Under the pieces are notes generated by a model. That model was not told where the DNA came from. It made no database searches and saw only the letters and a program-made list of their open reading frames with translations. Below, in pieces: positions 18,456-26,774 of a stretch of 64,000 nt of DNA; the stretch's first letter is position 1; the number at the start of each line of letters is the position of its first letter. The DNA is from Saprospiraceae bacterium (lineage in GTDB: Bacteria; Bacteroidota; Bacteroidia; Chitinophagales; Saprospiraceae). A program made the position numbers and the translations under genes. The DNA lies in NCBI GenBank assembly GCA_021739645.1, contig JAIPBL010000001.1:62001-126000 (forward strand), in the 5' to 3' direction.

Positions 18456-21400
18456 ACACCGACAGGTATCTACCGCCGCTACCACTGCCTTTTCACTAAT
18501 CACCGTCACATCCTGCTCCTCGGCTGGTGCGGGCGTGAGCACGGCCAGCGCGATGGAAGCCTGCACTTCCTCCCGGTCTTCGCCGCTGTCTTGGTGAAAA
18601 AGCTGGAACTCCGTCACGTAGTCCACGTAGGACTGCTCTTCCACGAGGTCAATCAGCGCCGATTTGTAAATCTTGCCACCAAAACGGATGTCCCGACTAT
18701 CGCCAAAAGCCCACGGAGCGAGGTACTGCACGATGGTTTTTTGTAAAAGTTTTTTGTAAAAAGTCTCGTCCACGCCGGGGTAGAATTTCACCCGGAATTT
18801 CACTCGAACCTCCTCATAAACTGGGTTGTGCAGGTGCAATTGCACGAAGCAGGACACGTGTTTTTGCAAAAAAGCCTTGATGAGTTCCAGGTCGCCGAGG
18901 TTGGTGTAGGGCCGCAGTGGGTCAATGGCGTTTCGGTTCAGCAGGTCAGGTATCGTGGCCACTGTGACATGTCCGGGCGCCAATTCGTTGTAGATTTTTT
19001 CCTTACCTGTTTCGGCAGGTTCGAAGCGGGTGTGGTTCAGGCATTTCACCTTGAAAATTTGCGGGAACGCCTCCAAAATCAGGTGCTCGTAGTCCCAGAC
19101 CGTGATGGCCCGCTGCTTGTGGCGCAGGCGCTCGCTCACACGGGTATAAAAATTCTCCTCGGCCTCCACTTGCCGACCGCCGAAAGTGGCGTAGGGTTGC
19201 ATCAGTTTTTTCACTGCCGCATCCGGTACAACAAATTTTGCGATGGTACCTGCCGGGGTTTGCGCAGCCAAAAAATCGGCGGCGTTGCCAGCATCCTCAA
19301 AAATGGCCAGCGCAGCTTGCGCCGTGATACTGATGATTTTGCAGATGGCCTCCGGCTTCTCCGTCAGCGACATCCGCAGCCAGTGGACGCCCTTCGGCAA
19401 AATGCGACTGCCGTCGGTGGTCGCATCCTTTGGGACAGAGAACCGAACGATGCCGGAGCGAGTCAACTGCCCCGTTTGGTCGCTGAATTCGGCGGTGGTA
19501 AAAACCTTCCACTCATTGCCGCTGAGGTAGCTCCAAGTCAGGTGTTTTTCGGGTTTCAAAACGGTCGGGTCGGCGCTGCCTTCGGCAAGCTGAAAAAGCA
19601 GCGACAAATTTTGCGGTGGCAGTAGATTTTCGATACCGATGAGCAGTTCACCTTGGTTTGGCCAGCCTTTCAGTGTTGGCAAACTGGCGGCTTTTTGGTT
19701 TTCAGTTTGGCAGTAGCCGAACGGCGTGATTTGGTAAAAACTGGTACCGGAATCGGCCAAACTGACCGAGGCCGTGTAGCTCATGGTCAGTGATTCTACC
19801 TCCGGTGTGTACGGTGGCGTTGGCATCGCTTTTGAGAAATGCTCGACATAATCTTGGGTGAACGTGAAGATGTTTTTCGGGACGTAGCGGCCATTTTCCA
19901 GCTTGTACACCAAATCCCGCAGTGCCCCCCGGTCGGTAGCGAGAGTTTCTTTCAAGGCCACTCGCATCAGGTAGCGAGGCAGGGTCATCTGGTACAGCTT
20001 GTGCCCAAAATCGTCCAGCAGTTCCAACTTGAAGTACCCATTTCGCCTGCTAACACCATAGCTGAGTTGGTCAAAATGTGGTTCGGCTGATTGTCCAGTC
20101 AACAGTGAAAACCGCTTCGGTGGGAAGGTAAATTCTGCCTTCGGAAACATATCTTCGTTGAAAACTTTGAGGCCCGGCAGGCCGTCATCATCTGTTGCAC
20201 CAGCATCCTCCCAAGTTCCGTTTTTAAGTGTAAGCAAGTTGAGGCGGGGGGTAAACTCATTCACCCAATCGTAATCCAGGTCGCCCCGCCAATCAGGCAA
20301 CCCCTTCCAGCGCACCTGAAACTGCATGGAAGCCCCTGCTTTTTGCAGGGCCTCATCGCTTCCGATGATGAGCGCATCGCCTTTTTCTGGTTGTGGCCCG
20401 AATGGGAGGAAAGGCTTGTCAGGTTTCAACGTTCCCAGTTTCGATACGATTTGCAGGTCTTTCAGCCCCTCGCCATTGGGTGTGTTGCTGTCAAAATTGT
20501 CATAACCAACAACCACATCCACGCCACTTTGCACTGGCGAAATGGCCATTTCCTGCAAGTTTTTCACGCTCACTAGTGCGCCACCATCCTGCCGCAAAAC
20601 GGCTTTCAAAGTTGGTAGCCCTTCGGGTAATTGGTCGCCATGCGGCTTGGCCAACAATGGCACGATGGGTGGCTGTCCGCCATCCAGCAGCAGCGGAATT
20701 TGAATATCGGCGGTCAGGTTTCCCTCAGGGATTTTGGCCGTATCGAGCGTGGCTTTCACCCACCCTTTTTCACCGGTCAAGTAGTAGTCAAAGGCTTGGC
20801 AGAATGCCAGTTTAGTCATGCTTTTCTGTGGTAAAACACCCGCTTTCAGCCGCAGGCGGATGCGACGCTGGCCTTCCCGGAGGAAGAGGAAATGCGATGC
20901 AACGGCAAAGCCAACATTGGCCAAATCCAAGTCGGTACCTGTGCGAACAAAGGCATCCCATTGGCCGTCCCTGCTGTCGAGCGCTGCGCCCCGACCATCC
21001 TTTGAGTTTGAGAGGGGAAAAGCAAAAAGCTGGTCGGCGTGGTTCAGTGATTGGAGCCTTGCCACGCTGGCTTTGTTGGCCACAAAATCCTCAGCGAGGC
21101 GGTATTCCACGGGCTTGCCAGCACTGTCCTTACCTGCTTTGAAGGCCGTTCCCGATTGAATCAGTTGGCTTTCCTTGTGCTTTGCCAATTCAAAAACGAG
21201 GTGCGCTTGGTTCGGTTCAGCGGGACGTTTTTTTAGCTGTAAAACTTCTTTGTAGTAAAAATCCAAATGCCTCGCCGTCAATGTGTTGGCGTGGTCACGG
21301 GCGTATTCCATAAGCCTGAGAAATGCGAGAAAAAGGGCATAATGTGGCTCATGGCTGTCCAGTTCAGTGAGTGTTTTTTCGAGGTTTGCTTTTGCTTCCG

Positions 21401-22169
21401 CAACTACCCTGGCGTAAACTTTCAGGAACTGGTCGAGGATGTCGGCGAAGAGGTTATGGCCTGCTGCGAAGTTCAGCCGCTCGAAGACGGAGCCAGCCGA
21501 GTCGCCCAAAATGGCGGCGGCATCGAAGCCCGTCCAGTCAGTGCCGCTGTCCCAGTCATCATCGAATTCCCGACTGTTTGTTTCATCAAAACCAACGATG
21601 TCACTGCCTAGGATGCTCCATTGCGGCAGCGGCAAAAGGTCAATCAAATTGGCGGTGACAGCAGCAGCGTAGTGGAGTTTCAGGCGATCAAACGGTTCGG
21701 CCAACTGCGAGCGGATGAGGTTTTGCAGGGTGTTTTTCAACCCAATTTCATCGGGCAATGCCGCTTGCAAAAAATCGAGCTGGGTGGCCAAGGTGCCCAC
21801 GCTGTTGAAGATAGCTCCGAAGCGTTTTTTCAGTTCTGCATCGTTGGCTTCGTTGTCGCTGTCGAGCAGGTATTTGAGGTCGGCCTGGATATTTTGTTTG
21901 TAAAAACCAACCCGTTGCACAGCGGCGATGGCCAACAGCACGGAGGGGTCTTTTGAAAAAAACGGCTCCCAATTGCCTGCACTTACATTATTTGAATCAA
22001 AAAAATGGAGGTGGCTGGCCAAGCGCTTCGCAAACACCATCCAGTCCGCCGGGCCGTGTTCCACCAGCTTCACGAAGTCGGGGTGCAGTGCATTTTGCAT
22101 CCGTTCCGTGCGGCTAGTGCCTTCCCGGTCCACCCTTTTTGGGTTCAATATTTCGGCGCAATCGTTCAT
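18453..22169 (-). CDS. eCIS baseplate J-like protein, Pvc11-like
   Basis: A 1238-residue protein. Residues ~270-420 contain ALFLAFLRLMEYARDHANTLTARHLDFYY...LQLKKRPAEPNQAHLVFEL and TAFKAGKDSAGKPVEYRLAED, the N-terminal pattern of Pvc11/Afp11-like baseplate proteins. The C-terminal third (EENFYTRVSERLRHKQRAITVWDYEHLILEAFPQIFKVKCLNH) is the baseplate J-like core. It forms the inner baseplate wedge together with the gp25-like and Pvc12-like proteins. It starts 19 bp after the gp25-like gene. The length is at the upper end for the family, mostly because of the long N-terminal part. Confidence 0.88.
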   Translation of the reverse strand: MNDCAEILNPKRVDREGTSRTERMQNALHPDFVKLVEHGPADWMVFAKRLASHLHFFDSNNVSAGNWEPFFSKDPSVLLAIAAVQRVGFYKQNIQADLKYLLDSDNEANDAELKKRFGAIFNSVGTLATQLDFLQAALPDEIGLKNTLQNLIRSQLAEPFDRLKLHYAAAVTANLIDLLPLPQWSILGSDIVGFDETNSREFDDDWDSGTDWTGFDAAAILGDSAGSVFERLNFAAGHNLFADILDQFLKVYARVVAEAKANLEKTLTELDSHEPHYALFLAFLRLMEYARDHANTLTARHLDFYYKEVLQLKKRPAEPNQAHLVFELAKHKESQLIQSGTAFKAGKDSAGKPVEYRLAEDFVANKASVARLQSLNHADQLFAFPLSNSKDGRGAALDSRDGQWDAFVRTGTDLDLANVGFAVASHFLFLREGQRRIRLRLKAGVLPQKSMTKLAFCQAFDYYLTGEKGWVKATLDTAKIPEGNLTADIQIPLLLDGGQPPIVPLLAKPHGDQLPEGLPTLKAVLRQDGGALVSVKNLQEMAISPVQSGVDVVVGYDNFDSNTPNGEGLKDLQIVSKLGTLKPDKPFLPFGPQPEKGDALIIGSDEALQKAGASMQFQVRWKGLPDWRGDLDYDWVNEFTPRLNLLTLKNGTWEDAGATDDDGLPGLKVFNEDMFPKAEFTFPPKRFSLLTGQSAEPHFDQLSYGVSRRNGYFKLELLDDFGHKLYQMTLPRYLMRVALKETLATDRGALRDLVYKLENGRYVPKNIFTFTQDYVEHFSKAMPTPPYTPEVESLTMSYTASVSLADSGTSFYQITPFGYCQTENQKAASLPTLKGWPNQGELLIGIENLLPPQNLSLLFQLAEGSADPTVLKPEKHLTWSYLSGNEWKVFTTAEFSDQTGQLTRSGIVRFSVPKDATTDGSRILPKGVHWLRMSLTEKPEAICKIISITAQAALAIFEDAGNAADFLAAQTPAGTIAKFVVPDAAVKKLMQPYATFGGRQVEAEENFYTRVSERLRHKQRAITVWDYEHLILEAFPQIFKVKCLNHTRFEPAETGKEKIYNELAPGHVTVATIPDLLNRNAIDPLRPYTNLGDLELIKAFLQKHVSCFVQLHLHNPVYEEVRVKFRVKFYPGVDETFYKKLLQKTIVQYLAPWAFGDSRDIRFGGKIYKSALIDLVEEQSYVDYVTEFQLFHQDSGEDREEVQASIALAVLTPAPAEEQDVTVISEKAVVAAVDTCRC

Positions 22170-22188
22170 TTTATTGGTTGATAAAGCA

Positions 22189-22635
22189 CTAAGTCAAGGC
22201 CGTCAGTGTGGCCACCAAGTTCACGTCCGTCCCTTCCTCCCGGTAAAATGGGAAGACAAAATTGAAGCGGGAGTTCGTGCTTCGAACCCGGTAATTCACC
22301 TCAATCAGCACGACGCCTTCCAGTTCCTGCACGGTGTTCAGCGAGATTTTCTCTGCATCAATCCGAGGTTCGTGGTAAAGGATGGCCGACTGAATTTTAT
22401 CAGCGATGATGGTCTTCGTCGTGGTGTTCAAATTTTCGAATAGCAGCTCCTCTAAATAGCAGCCGTAGCCGGGCAGCATCACCCGTTCGCCGAGCGAAGT
22501 GGCCAGCAGGATTTCGAGGCTGGAACGAATATCGTCCTCCCGCTCCAGCATTTTCACTGAGCCGGCATTGGCATCGAAGGTGGGTGGAAAGCTCCATCCT
22601 CGGCCGAGAAAATTTGTTTGTTGCTTTTGGTTCAT
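22189..22635 (-). CDS. Baseplate protein gp25/GPW family (Pvc9-like)
   Basis: A 148-residue protein. Residues ~10-70 contain FLGRGWSFPPTF and EDDIRSSLEILLATSLGERVMLPGYGC, the invariant N-terminal block of gp25-like baseplate proteins, in which an initial-contact Glu and the 'GER-M-P-YG' motif are conserved. It then carries the usual IADKIQSAILYHEPRI segment. Members sit at the sheath-baseplate interface and start sheath assembly. It lies between the PAAR tip gene (20 bp upstream) and the Pvc11-like gene (19 bp downstream), matching the canonical Pvc9-Pvc11 order. Confidence 0.93.
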   Translation of the reverse strand: MNQKQQTNFLGRGWSFPPTFDANAGSVKMLEREDDIRSSLEILLATSLGERVMLPGYGCYLEELLFENLNTTTKTIIADKIQSAILYHEPRIDAEKISLNTVQELEGVVLIEVNYRVRSTNSRFNFVFPFYREEGTDVNLVATLTALT

Positions 22636-22655
22636 TTCATTTTTTTATCAAAAAA

Positions 22656-22925
22656 TCATCCTCCTATTATCACGGTTGGTGCGCCCGGCGGCAACACCAT
22701 GCCTCCTCCAGCTGTCGGGTCACCGATTCGGGCGGCGGGCATTCCTCCAATGAGCACGGTGGCCGAGCCCATCACAATGGCATCAAGGACACAGGAATCG
22801 CCTAAACGGGCAGCGGGTATCCCCGCTATAAGCACGGTCAGAGCGCCCGGTGGAATTATCGGCATCGGAGCACCCTGTGTGGCGGCGCTGACAATGAGGT
22901 CTGTGATGCGGGCTGCTGGTGGCAT
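22656..22925 (-). CDS. PAAR-domain spike tip protein (Pvc10-like)
   Basis: An 89-residue protein made of the Gly/Pro-rich PAAR repeat: PPAARITD at the N-terminus, GIPAARLGD in the middle and GGMPAARIGDP near the end, separated by short hydrophobic strands (TVLIAG, ATVLIGG, TVIIGG). PAAR proteins fold into a sharp cone that caps the VgrG-like spike and may bind a metal. No effector extension is fused to it. It follows the spike gene by 39 bp. Confidence 0.93.
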   Translation of the reverse strand: MPPAARITDLIVSAATQGAPMPIIPPGALTVLIAGIPAARLGDSCVLDAIVMGSATVLIGGMPAARIGDPTAGGGMVLPPGAPTVIIGG

Positions 22926-22964
22926 GGTTGAGATTTTGGTGAATTGGTGAATTAGGGAATTGGG

Positions 22965-24728
22965 TTAATTGATTTGGACTAGGGAACCTTTCAGCACGGC
23001 TTGCCCACTACTTTCGACTGTGGTGGTGGCGCCACCTTTAAGCGTGGCACTGACACTTGCCTCAGCCATAAAATCGGATTGAGCCTTTAGTTCCATGTTC
23101 ACACCTTCGATTTTCAAGTCGCCAGCGGCTTTAAGAATGATATCCTTTGCGCTTTCAATCAAAATACCGTCGCTGTTGAGTGTGATTTTATTGCCGTTTT
23201 CGTCCTCCATTTTGATGCCGCCATCTTCTTCGGTCAGTTCCAGCCTATTGCCTTTGGGCGTTTCGATGGAGACGATATTTTTTTCGTCGTCAAAAAGCAA
23301 TTTCATCTCGCTCCTCGTCACATAGCCCTTCACGTGGTTGTTATCGGCAGGCGGTTCAGGAGCTGGCTTTGCACTACTGTGGCACATGCCCAGAACCACC
23401 GCGTGGCGGGGGTCGTCATTGAGGAAGCCGACAATGACCTCATCGCCGATTTCGGGGCGGAAGAAAGTGCCACGTTTATCACCAGCATCCAGCGTTGAAA
23501 TACGGGCCCAAATGCCCTCATCATCAGAGCTAATCACTGGTAGTCGAACCTGAATTCGGTCTTCGCCATCGGGGTCGCCTTCCAACGTGGTGACGATGCC
23601 GATTTGTAAGCCGCTGATAGGCGGAAGCAAGCCGCCTGCACTGGGCTGCTGCACGTCATAAGTCGTTGAAAACCAGTCTGGTTTCACTCCAAACTGGATG
23701 TCTGTCTGCCAGTTTCCATCACCCACTTGTTGCCGCACGGCAGAGACGATGACCTTGCCATTGAAGCGCTCGCCGACGCCTTCCAACTCGATGATGTCGC
23801 CCGGTTTCACTGTTGCAATACCCTGGCAGGTGACTCGACCGCAGATTTTTGACAAACGCTGGCGAAGCAATTTGGCGTCGGCCCAACTTTGCAATTCTGG
23901 AGATTCCAAACGGCCAGTATGCGTCAAAGTAAAACTTTCGACTTCCATTGCATCGGCGAGGTCGGAGGCAGATAGGTTTCCGTTTTCGGAAAAGGATGGC
24001 TCATTTGCATCAGACACGACCAATTCCTGGTTGGCGGAGTCCCAAGCGTTGGCTTTCACAGCCTTGTACTGGTTGCGGGCGTCCATTTCCGCATCGAATT
24101 CGAGGATGTTGTCTCCAAAAGTCAAAGTTAGAACGGGAGACTGCCCAAGGTCAAGATTGGCTATTTTCACCGAACCATCATTCACCGTGCAAAACATGCC
24201 GTTGGCATCTGTGCGGGTCATCAAAAAATCCCAGTCGGTGGCATCGAACTGCACCAATTCCTTGTGTTTGACGTCGGTCGCCTCCACATCTGCCTGCAGC
24301 CCGTTTGCTTCGATGAGTTCTTCCATCATATCGCTGTCTTTCACTTCCCTGAAATATTTGAATTTGCGGTCGAGCGTCGCTTTCACAGCTTTGTCCTTGC
24401 AGTCAATGGTGAGGTAGGTGCCATTGCGGCGCACCTTCAGGTTTTGGCTAATGACCAACCCCTTGAACACGCTTTCTTCCTGCGCACTGTAACCCAACCG
24501 GATTTCGATTTCCACTCCCGGCACCAGCTCATCGCTGTTGCTGATAGAAAAGTCCTGGCTCGCTGCCTCGCCGTCCAGCAGCACAATCCGGGCAGTGGGG
24601 ATTCGATTGAATTCGGCATTTACTACCACACCAACAACCTGATAAGTGTCAGGCAAATCGCTGCCATTGCTGCGAATTTTCAGCGTAACAACATCGAGCG
24701 AGGCCTGGGTGGGAATGGATGATGGCAT
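22965..24728 (-). CDS. VgrG/gpV-like central spike protein (Pvc8-like)
   Basis: A 587-residue protein. Residues 1-340 form the gp27/gpD-like hub (DTYQVVGVVVNAEFNRIPTARIVLLDG, then DWDFLMTRTDANG). An OB/gp5-like segment follows with DPDGEDRIQVRLP and GTFFRPEIGDEVIVGFLNDDPRHAVVLG near 390-450. The C-terminal ~110 residues are a beta-helix-forming repeat (NRLELTEEDGGIKMEDENGNKITL). This is the full architecture of a trimeric puncturing spike. It lies between the LysM hub gene and the PAAR tip gene, as expected. The 3' junction holds a degenerate AATTGG-type simple repeat. Confidence 0.94.
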   Translation of the reverse strand: MPSSIPTQASLDVVTLKIRSNGSDLPDTYQVVGVVVNAEFNRIPTARIVLLDGEAASQDFSISNSDELVPGVEIEIRLGYSAQEESVFKGLVISQNLKVRRNGTYLTIDCKDKAVKATLDRKFKYFREVKDSDMMEELIEANGLQADVEATDVKHKELVQFDATDWDFLMTRTDANGMFCTVNDGSVKIANLDLGQSPVLTLTFGDNILEFDAEMDARNQYKAVKANAWDSANQELVVSDANEPSFSENGNLSASDLADAMEVESFTLTHTGRLESPELQSWADAKLLRQRLSKICGRVTCQGIATVKPGDIIELEGVGERFNGKVIVSAVRQQVGDGNWQTDIQFGVKPDWFSTTYDVQQPSAGGLLPPISGLQIGIVTTLEGDPDGEDRIQVRLPVISSDDEGIWARISTLDAGDKRGTFFRPEIGDEVIVGFLNDDPRHAVVLGMCHSSAKPAPEPPADNNHVKGYVTRSEMKLLFDDEKNIVSIETPKGNRLELTEEDGGIKMEDENGNKITLNSDGILIESAKDIILKAAGDLKIEGVNMELKAQSDFMAEASVSATLKGGATTTVESSGQAVLKGSLVQIN

Positions 24729-24785
24729 TTATTCTTGTTTTTGTTTTAGTAGCAAAACCAGCACTAACAACCAGCGGATTTAAAT

Positions 24786-25475
24786 TTATTTGATGGGCGG
24801 AAAATATATCTCCATACCCGGTTTAAGTTCTCTGAAATTGGATAGCCCGTTGACTTCAGCCACCTGCAAATACCGCCCAGCTTCGCCATAAATATCGGAG
24901 CAGAGCAATGGCAGCGTGTCACCAGCTTTCACCGTACGGACGTGCGTCAGATCGGGCGAACTGTTGTTTTCAGCAGCGGCACGCCTTTCATCTTCGATGC
25001 TTTGCTTGAACACGGCCCTTGCCACGGCTCGAAGCGGTTGACCATCTGCGGAAAACAGCTTGTAGTTGATGCTCAATTGTTTGAGCCTTCCTTTGAAAAG
25101 GAACGACGTGCCCCAAGCCAATTTGATATGCGGCGGTTCGTGGGATTCGCCTTTGTATTCTGTCAGCAGTTTTTTGAAAGCAGCAATGTCGTCGGCGATA
25201 TGTTCTTTCGGCTTTCCATCAATGATTCCGGTGTTGTCGAAAAGAAACTCGAACGTCATTTCCTCCGGCTCGGTGTACTCGTATTTTAGCTGCCGACCAC
25301 TGGTGCCCTGACCTTGGTCGTCCTGGGAGAACTTCAGTTTGTATTCCACGGTGAACGAATCGGGGTTAATGAGCACTTTGATGGGCGAACCATCCAGTTG
25401 CTTCCCACCTTTCTCCAAGGCTTCAGCATCGCCGTAGGCGAAAATCATCATCTTTTCGAGTTCTCCGTTCGGCAT
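24786..25475 (-). CDS. LysM-domain tube/hub connector protein (Pvc7-like)
   Basis: A 229-residue protein. Residues 1-160 resemble the gp53/Pvc7 N-terminal domain (KVLINPDSFTVEYKLKFSQDDQGQGTSGRQLKYEYTEPEEMTFEFLFDNTG). The C-terminal ~50 residues are a LysM domain: TVKAGDTLPLLCSDIYG, then YLQVAEVNGLSNFRELKPGMEIYFPP. In eCIS this protein connects the inner tube to the spike hub. It follows the small DUF5908 gene by 35 bp and precedes the spike gene by 57 bp. Confidence 0.92.
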   Translation of the reverse strand: MPNGELEKMMIFAYGDAEALEKGGKQLDGSPIKVLINPDSFTVEYKLKFSQDDQGQGTSGRQLKYEYTEPEEMTFEFLFDNTGIIDGKPKEHIADDIAAFKKLLTEYKGESHEPPHIKLAWGTSFLFKGRLKQLSINYKLFSADGQPLRAVARAVFKQSIEDERRAAAENNSSPDLTHVRTVKAGDTLPLLCSDIYGEAGRYLQVAEVNGLSNFRELKPGMEIYFPPIK

Positions 25476-25510
25476 GGGGAGTGCGTTTTTAGTTCTTGGT
25501 TACGAGATTT

Positions 25511-25690
25511 TCAACGTTCTTTTTTCTTTTGTAAAATATCCATGACCTGTTCCAGGCATTCAGCGATGATGGCTTTTTTATTCTCACCCTGTCCGACTGA
25601 TTGCCCACCTCGTCCTGCTTGCGGATCAGCACCATTGCCACCTTCATTGACTTTGACTTTGATGACCAATTCCCTGATTTCCAGCGGCAT
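25511..25690 (-). CDS. DUF5908 family small protein (59 aa)
   Basis: A 59-residue reading frame starts MPLEIRELVIKVKVNEG and ends with a basic helix (EQVMDILQKKKER). The PLEIRELVIK start is diagnostic of DUF5908, small proteins found between tube and LysM genes in Bacteroidota contractile injection loci. The middle is Gly/Gln-rich. The function is unknown. It fits exactly between the second tube gene (30 bp) and the LysM gene (35 bp), so it is very likely a real member of the operon. Confidence 0.85.
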   Translation of the reverse strand: MPLEIRELVIKVKVNEGGNGADPQAGRGGQSVGQGENKKAIIAECLEQVMDILQKKKER

Positions 25691-25720
25691 AGTTTTCTAT
25701 TTTAAGGTGAAAAGACCGTT

Positions 25721-26158
25721 TCAAACGACCTCAAAATAACGGTAACTCAGCTCCAAGGTCTCGACAGCTACCTCGTTTGACGTTGAATTGAAATCACTGA
25801 TGGTCCATTTTTTTGGCCAAGCCTGAACAACTTTCCAAGTCTTCAGCGGATCGCCATTTTCATTAAGCAACTTAACGGTCACATCGGCCGGTTGGAACTC
25901 CCTATCACGGAACGCCTTGAAGCACCAATCCACCACGGCGGAATCGGTCAACAGCCCCCGCTTCAACACGAGGTCAGTGTATTTCGTCCGCACGGGGAGC
26001 TTGTGTTCAAATCGATTTTCACCCCCCTCCTTAAAAGTCTCCATGTCGTACTCGACCGTCAGGCCAGAGACTGATTGGAACCGAGCGTCGTTCGTGTTGC
26101 TGCTGATACCAAACTCGACCCGGAAGTAAAAACTGACTGGTGGATAGTTGGTGACCAT
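25721..26158 (-). CDS. Second tube protein, gp19 family (Pvc5-like)
   Basis: A 145-residue phage T4 gp19-type tube protein: PVSFYFRVEFG at the start, FQSVSGLTVEYDMETFKEGGENRFEHKLPVRTKYTDLVLKRG in the middle and VAVETLELSYRYFEVV at the end. Tube proteins form hexameric rings of the inner tube; Pvc5-type paralogues usually form the layer next to the spike hub. It shares the family pattern with the upstream tube gene (GLT-E, then KY-xx-KRG) but is clearly a different paralogue. An inverted repeat separates the two. Confidence 0.92.
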   Translation of the reverse strand: MVTNYPPVSFYFRVEFGISSNTNDARFQSVSGLTVEYDMETFKEGGENRFEHKLPVRTKYTDLVLKRGLLTDSAVVDWCFKAFRDREFQPADVTVKLLNENGDPLKTWKVVQAWPKKWTISDFNSTSNEVAVETLELSYRYFEVV

Positions 26159-26162
26159 TTTT

Positions 26163-26246
26163 AAAGGATTGAAGGATTGAAGGAATAAAGGATTGAAGGC
26201 TTGGGAGACTGGTTAATTCAATCCTTTTTACCTTCAATCCCTCAAT
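26163..26246. repeat. Hairpin of GGATTGAA-type repeats between the tube genes
   Basis: The 93-bp junction consists of several AAGGATTGAAGG units on the left and their complement (CCTTCAATCC...CAATCCTT) on the right, forming a long imperfect stem in the transcript. There is no T-run. It may tune the relative amounts of the two tube mRNAs, or be a passive repeat. Confidence 0.7.
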
Positions 26247-26251
26247 CCTTT

Positions 26252-26683
26252 TTACCTGACGAGACTCAGACTTTCGATGGCCACTTCAATGGATTCGATG
26301 GCTACCTCGTTACCATCAGCCTTGAGGTCGCTGGCCTGTACTTTGACAGGAAAACAACGCTCTGCCTTCCAAGCAGCCACAGGCTCGTGCGACTCGTTGA
26401 GCAGCCGGATGACCACGTCACGTCGGGTGTTGGCCCGGTCAGTTTGGATTTCGCTGAGCCAGTTGTAGTAGTCGAAGTCGCCCTGAAACGTGCCCCGCTT
26501 CATGGTGATGTTGCTGTATTTGCGCAAGCCCGGCATTTTTATTTTGGAAAATGCCTTGCTGTCGCTGTGGCGGTATTCAATGATTTCTTGCTCCATCGTC
26601 AGGCCGGTGACCTCCGTGAAACTGATTTTTGCACCACCCCAGTCAACCTGGAAGTGAAACTTGGGAAGCGGATATTCTGCCAT
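26252..26683 (-). CDS. Main inner tube protein, gp19 family (Pvc1-like)
   Basis: A 143-residue protein: MAEYPLPKFHFQVDWGGAKISFTEVTGLTMEQEIIEYRHSDSK followed by MPGLRKYSNITMKRGTFQGDFDYYNW and a C-terminal NEVAIESIEVAIESLSLVR. This is the standard tail tube family whose rings stack into the inner tube inside the sheath. It lies directly downstream of the sheath gene, as in most contractile systems, and is separated from it by a hairpin of GTTGATAAGGG-type repeats. Confidence 0.94.
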   Translation of the reverse strand: MAEYPLPKFHFQVDWGGAKISFTEVTGLTMEQEIIEYRHSDSKAFSKIKMPGLRKYSNITMKRGTFQGDFDYYNWLSEIQTDRANTRRDVVIRLLNESHEPVAAWKAERCFPVKVQASDLKADGNEVAIESIEVAIESLSLVR

Positions 26684-26701
26684 GATTTTTGATTTTGAAT
26701 T

Positions 26702-26771
26702 GTTGATAAGGGTTGATGAGGTTGATAAGGGTTGATATTAATTTCGTCAACCCCTATCAGCGCTTATCAAC
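26702..26771. repeat. Hairpin of GTTGATAAGGG-type repeats between sheath and tube genes
   Basis: Left part: repeated GTTGATAAGGGTTGAT units (26702-26737). Right part: TCAACCCCTATCAG...TTATCAAC (26747-26771). They form an imperfect stem in the junction between the sheath stop codon and the tube start codon. The sequence is unrelated to the other operon hairpins although the layout is the same. Confidence 0.7.
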
Positions 26772-26774
26772 TTT

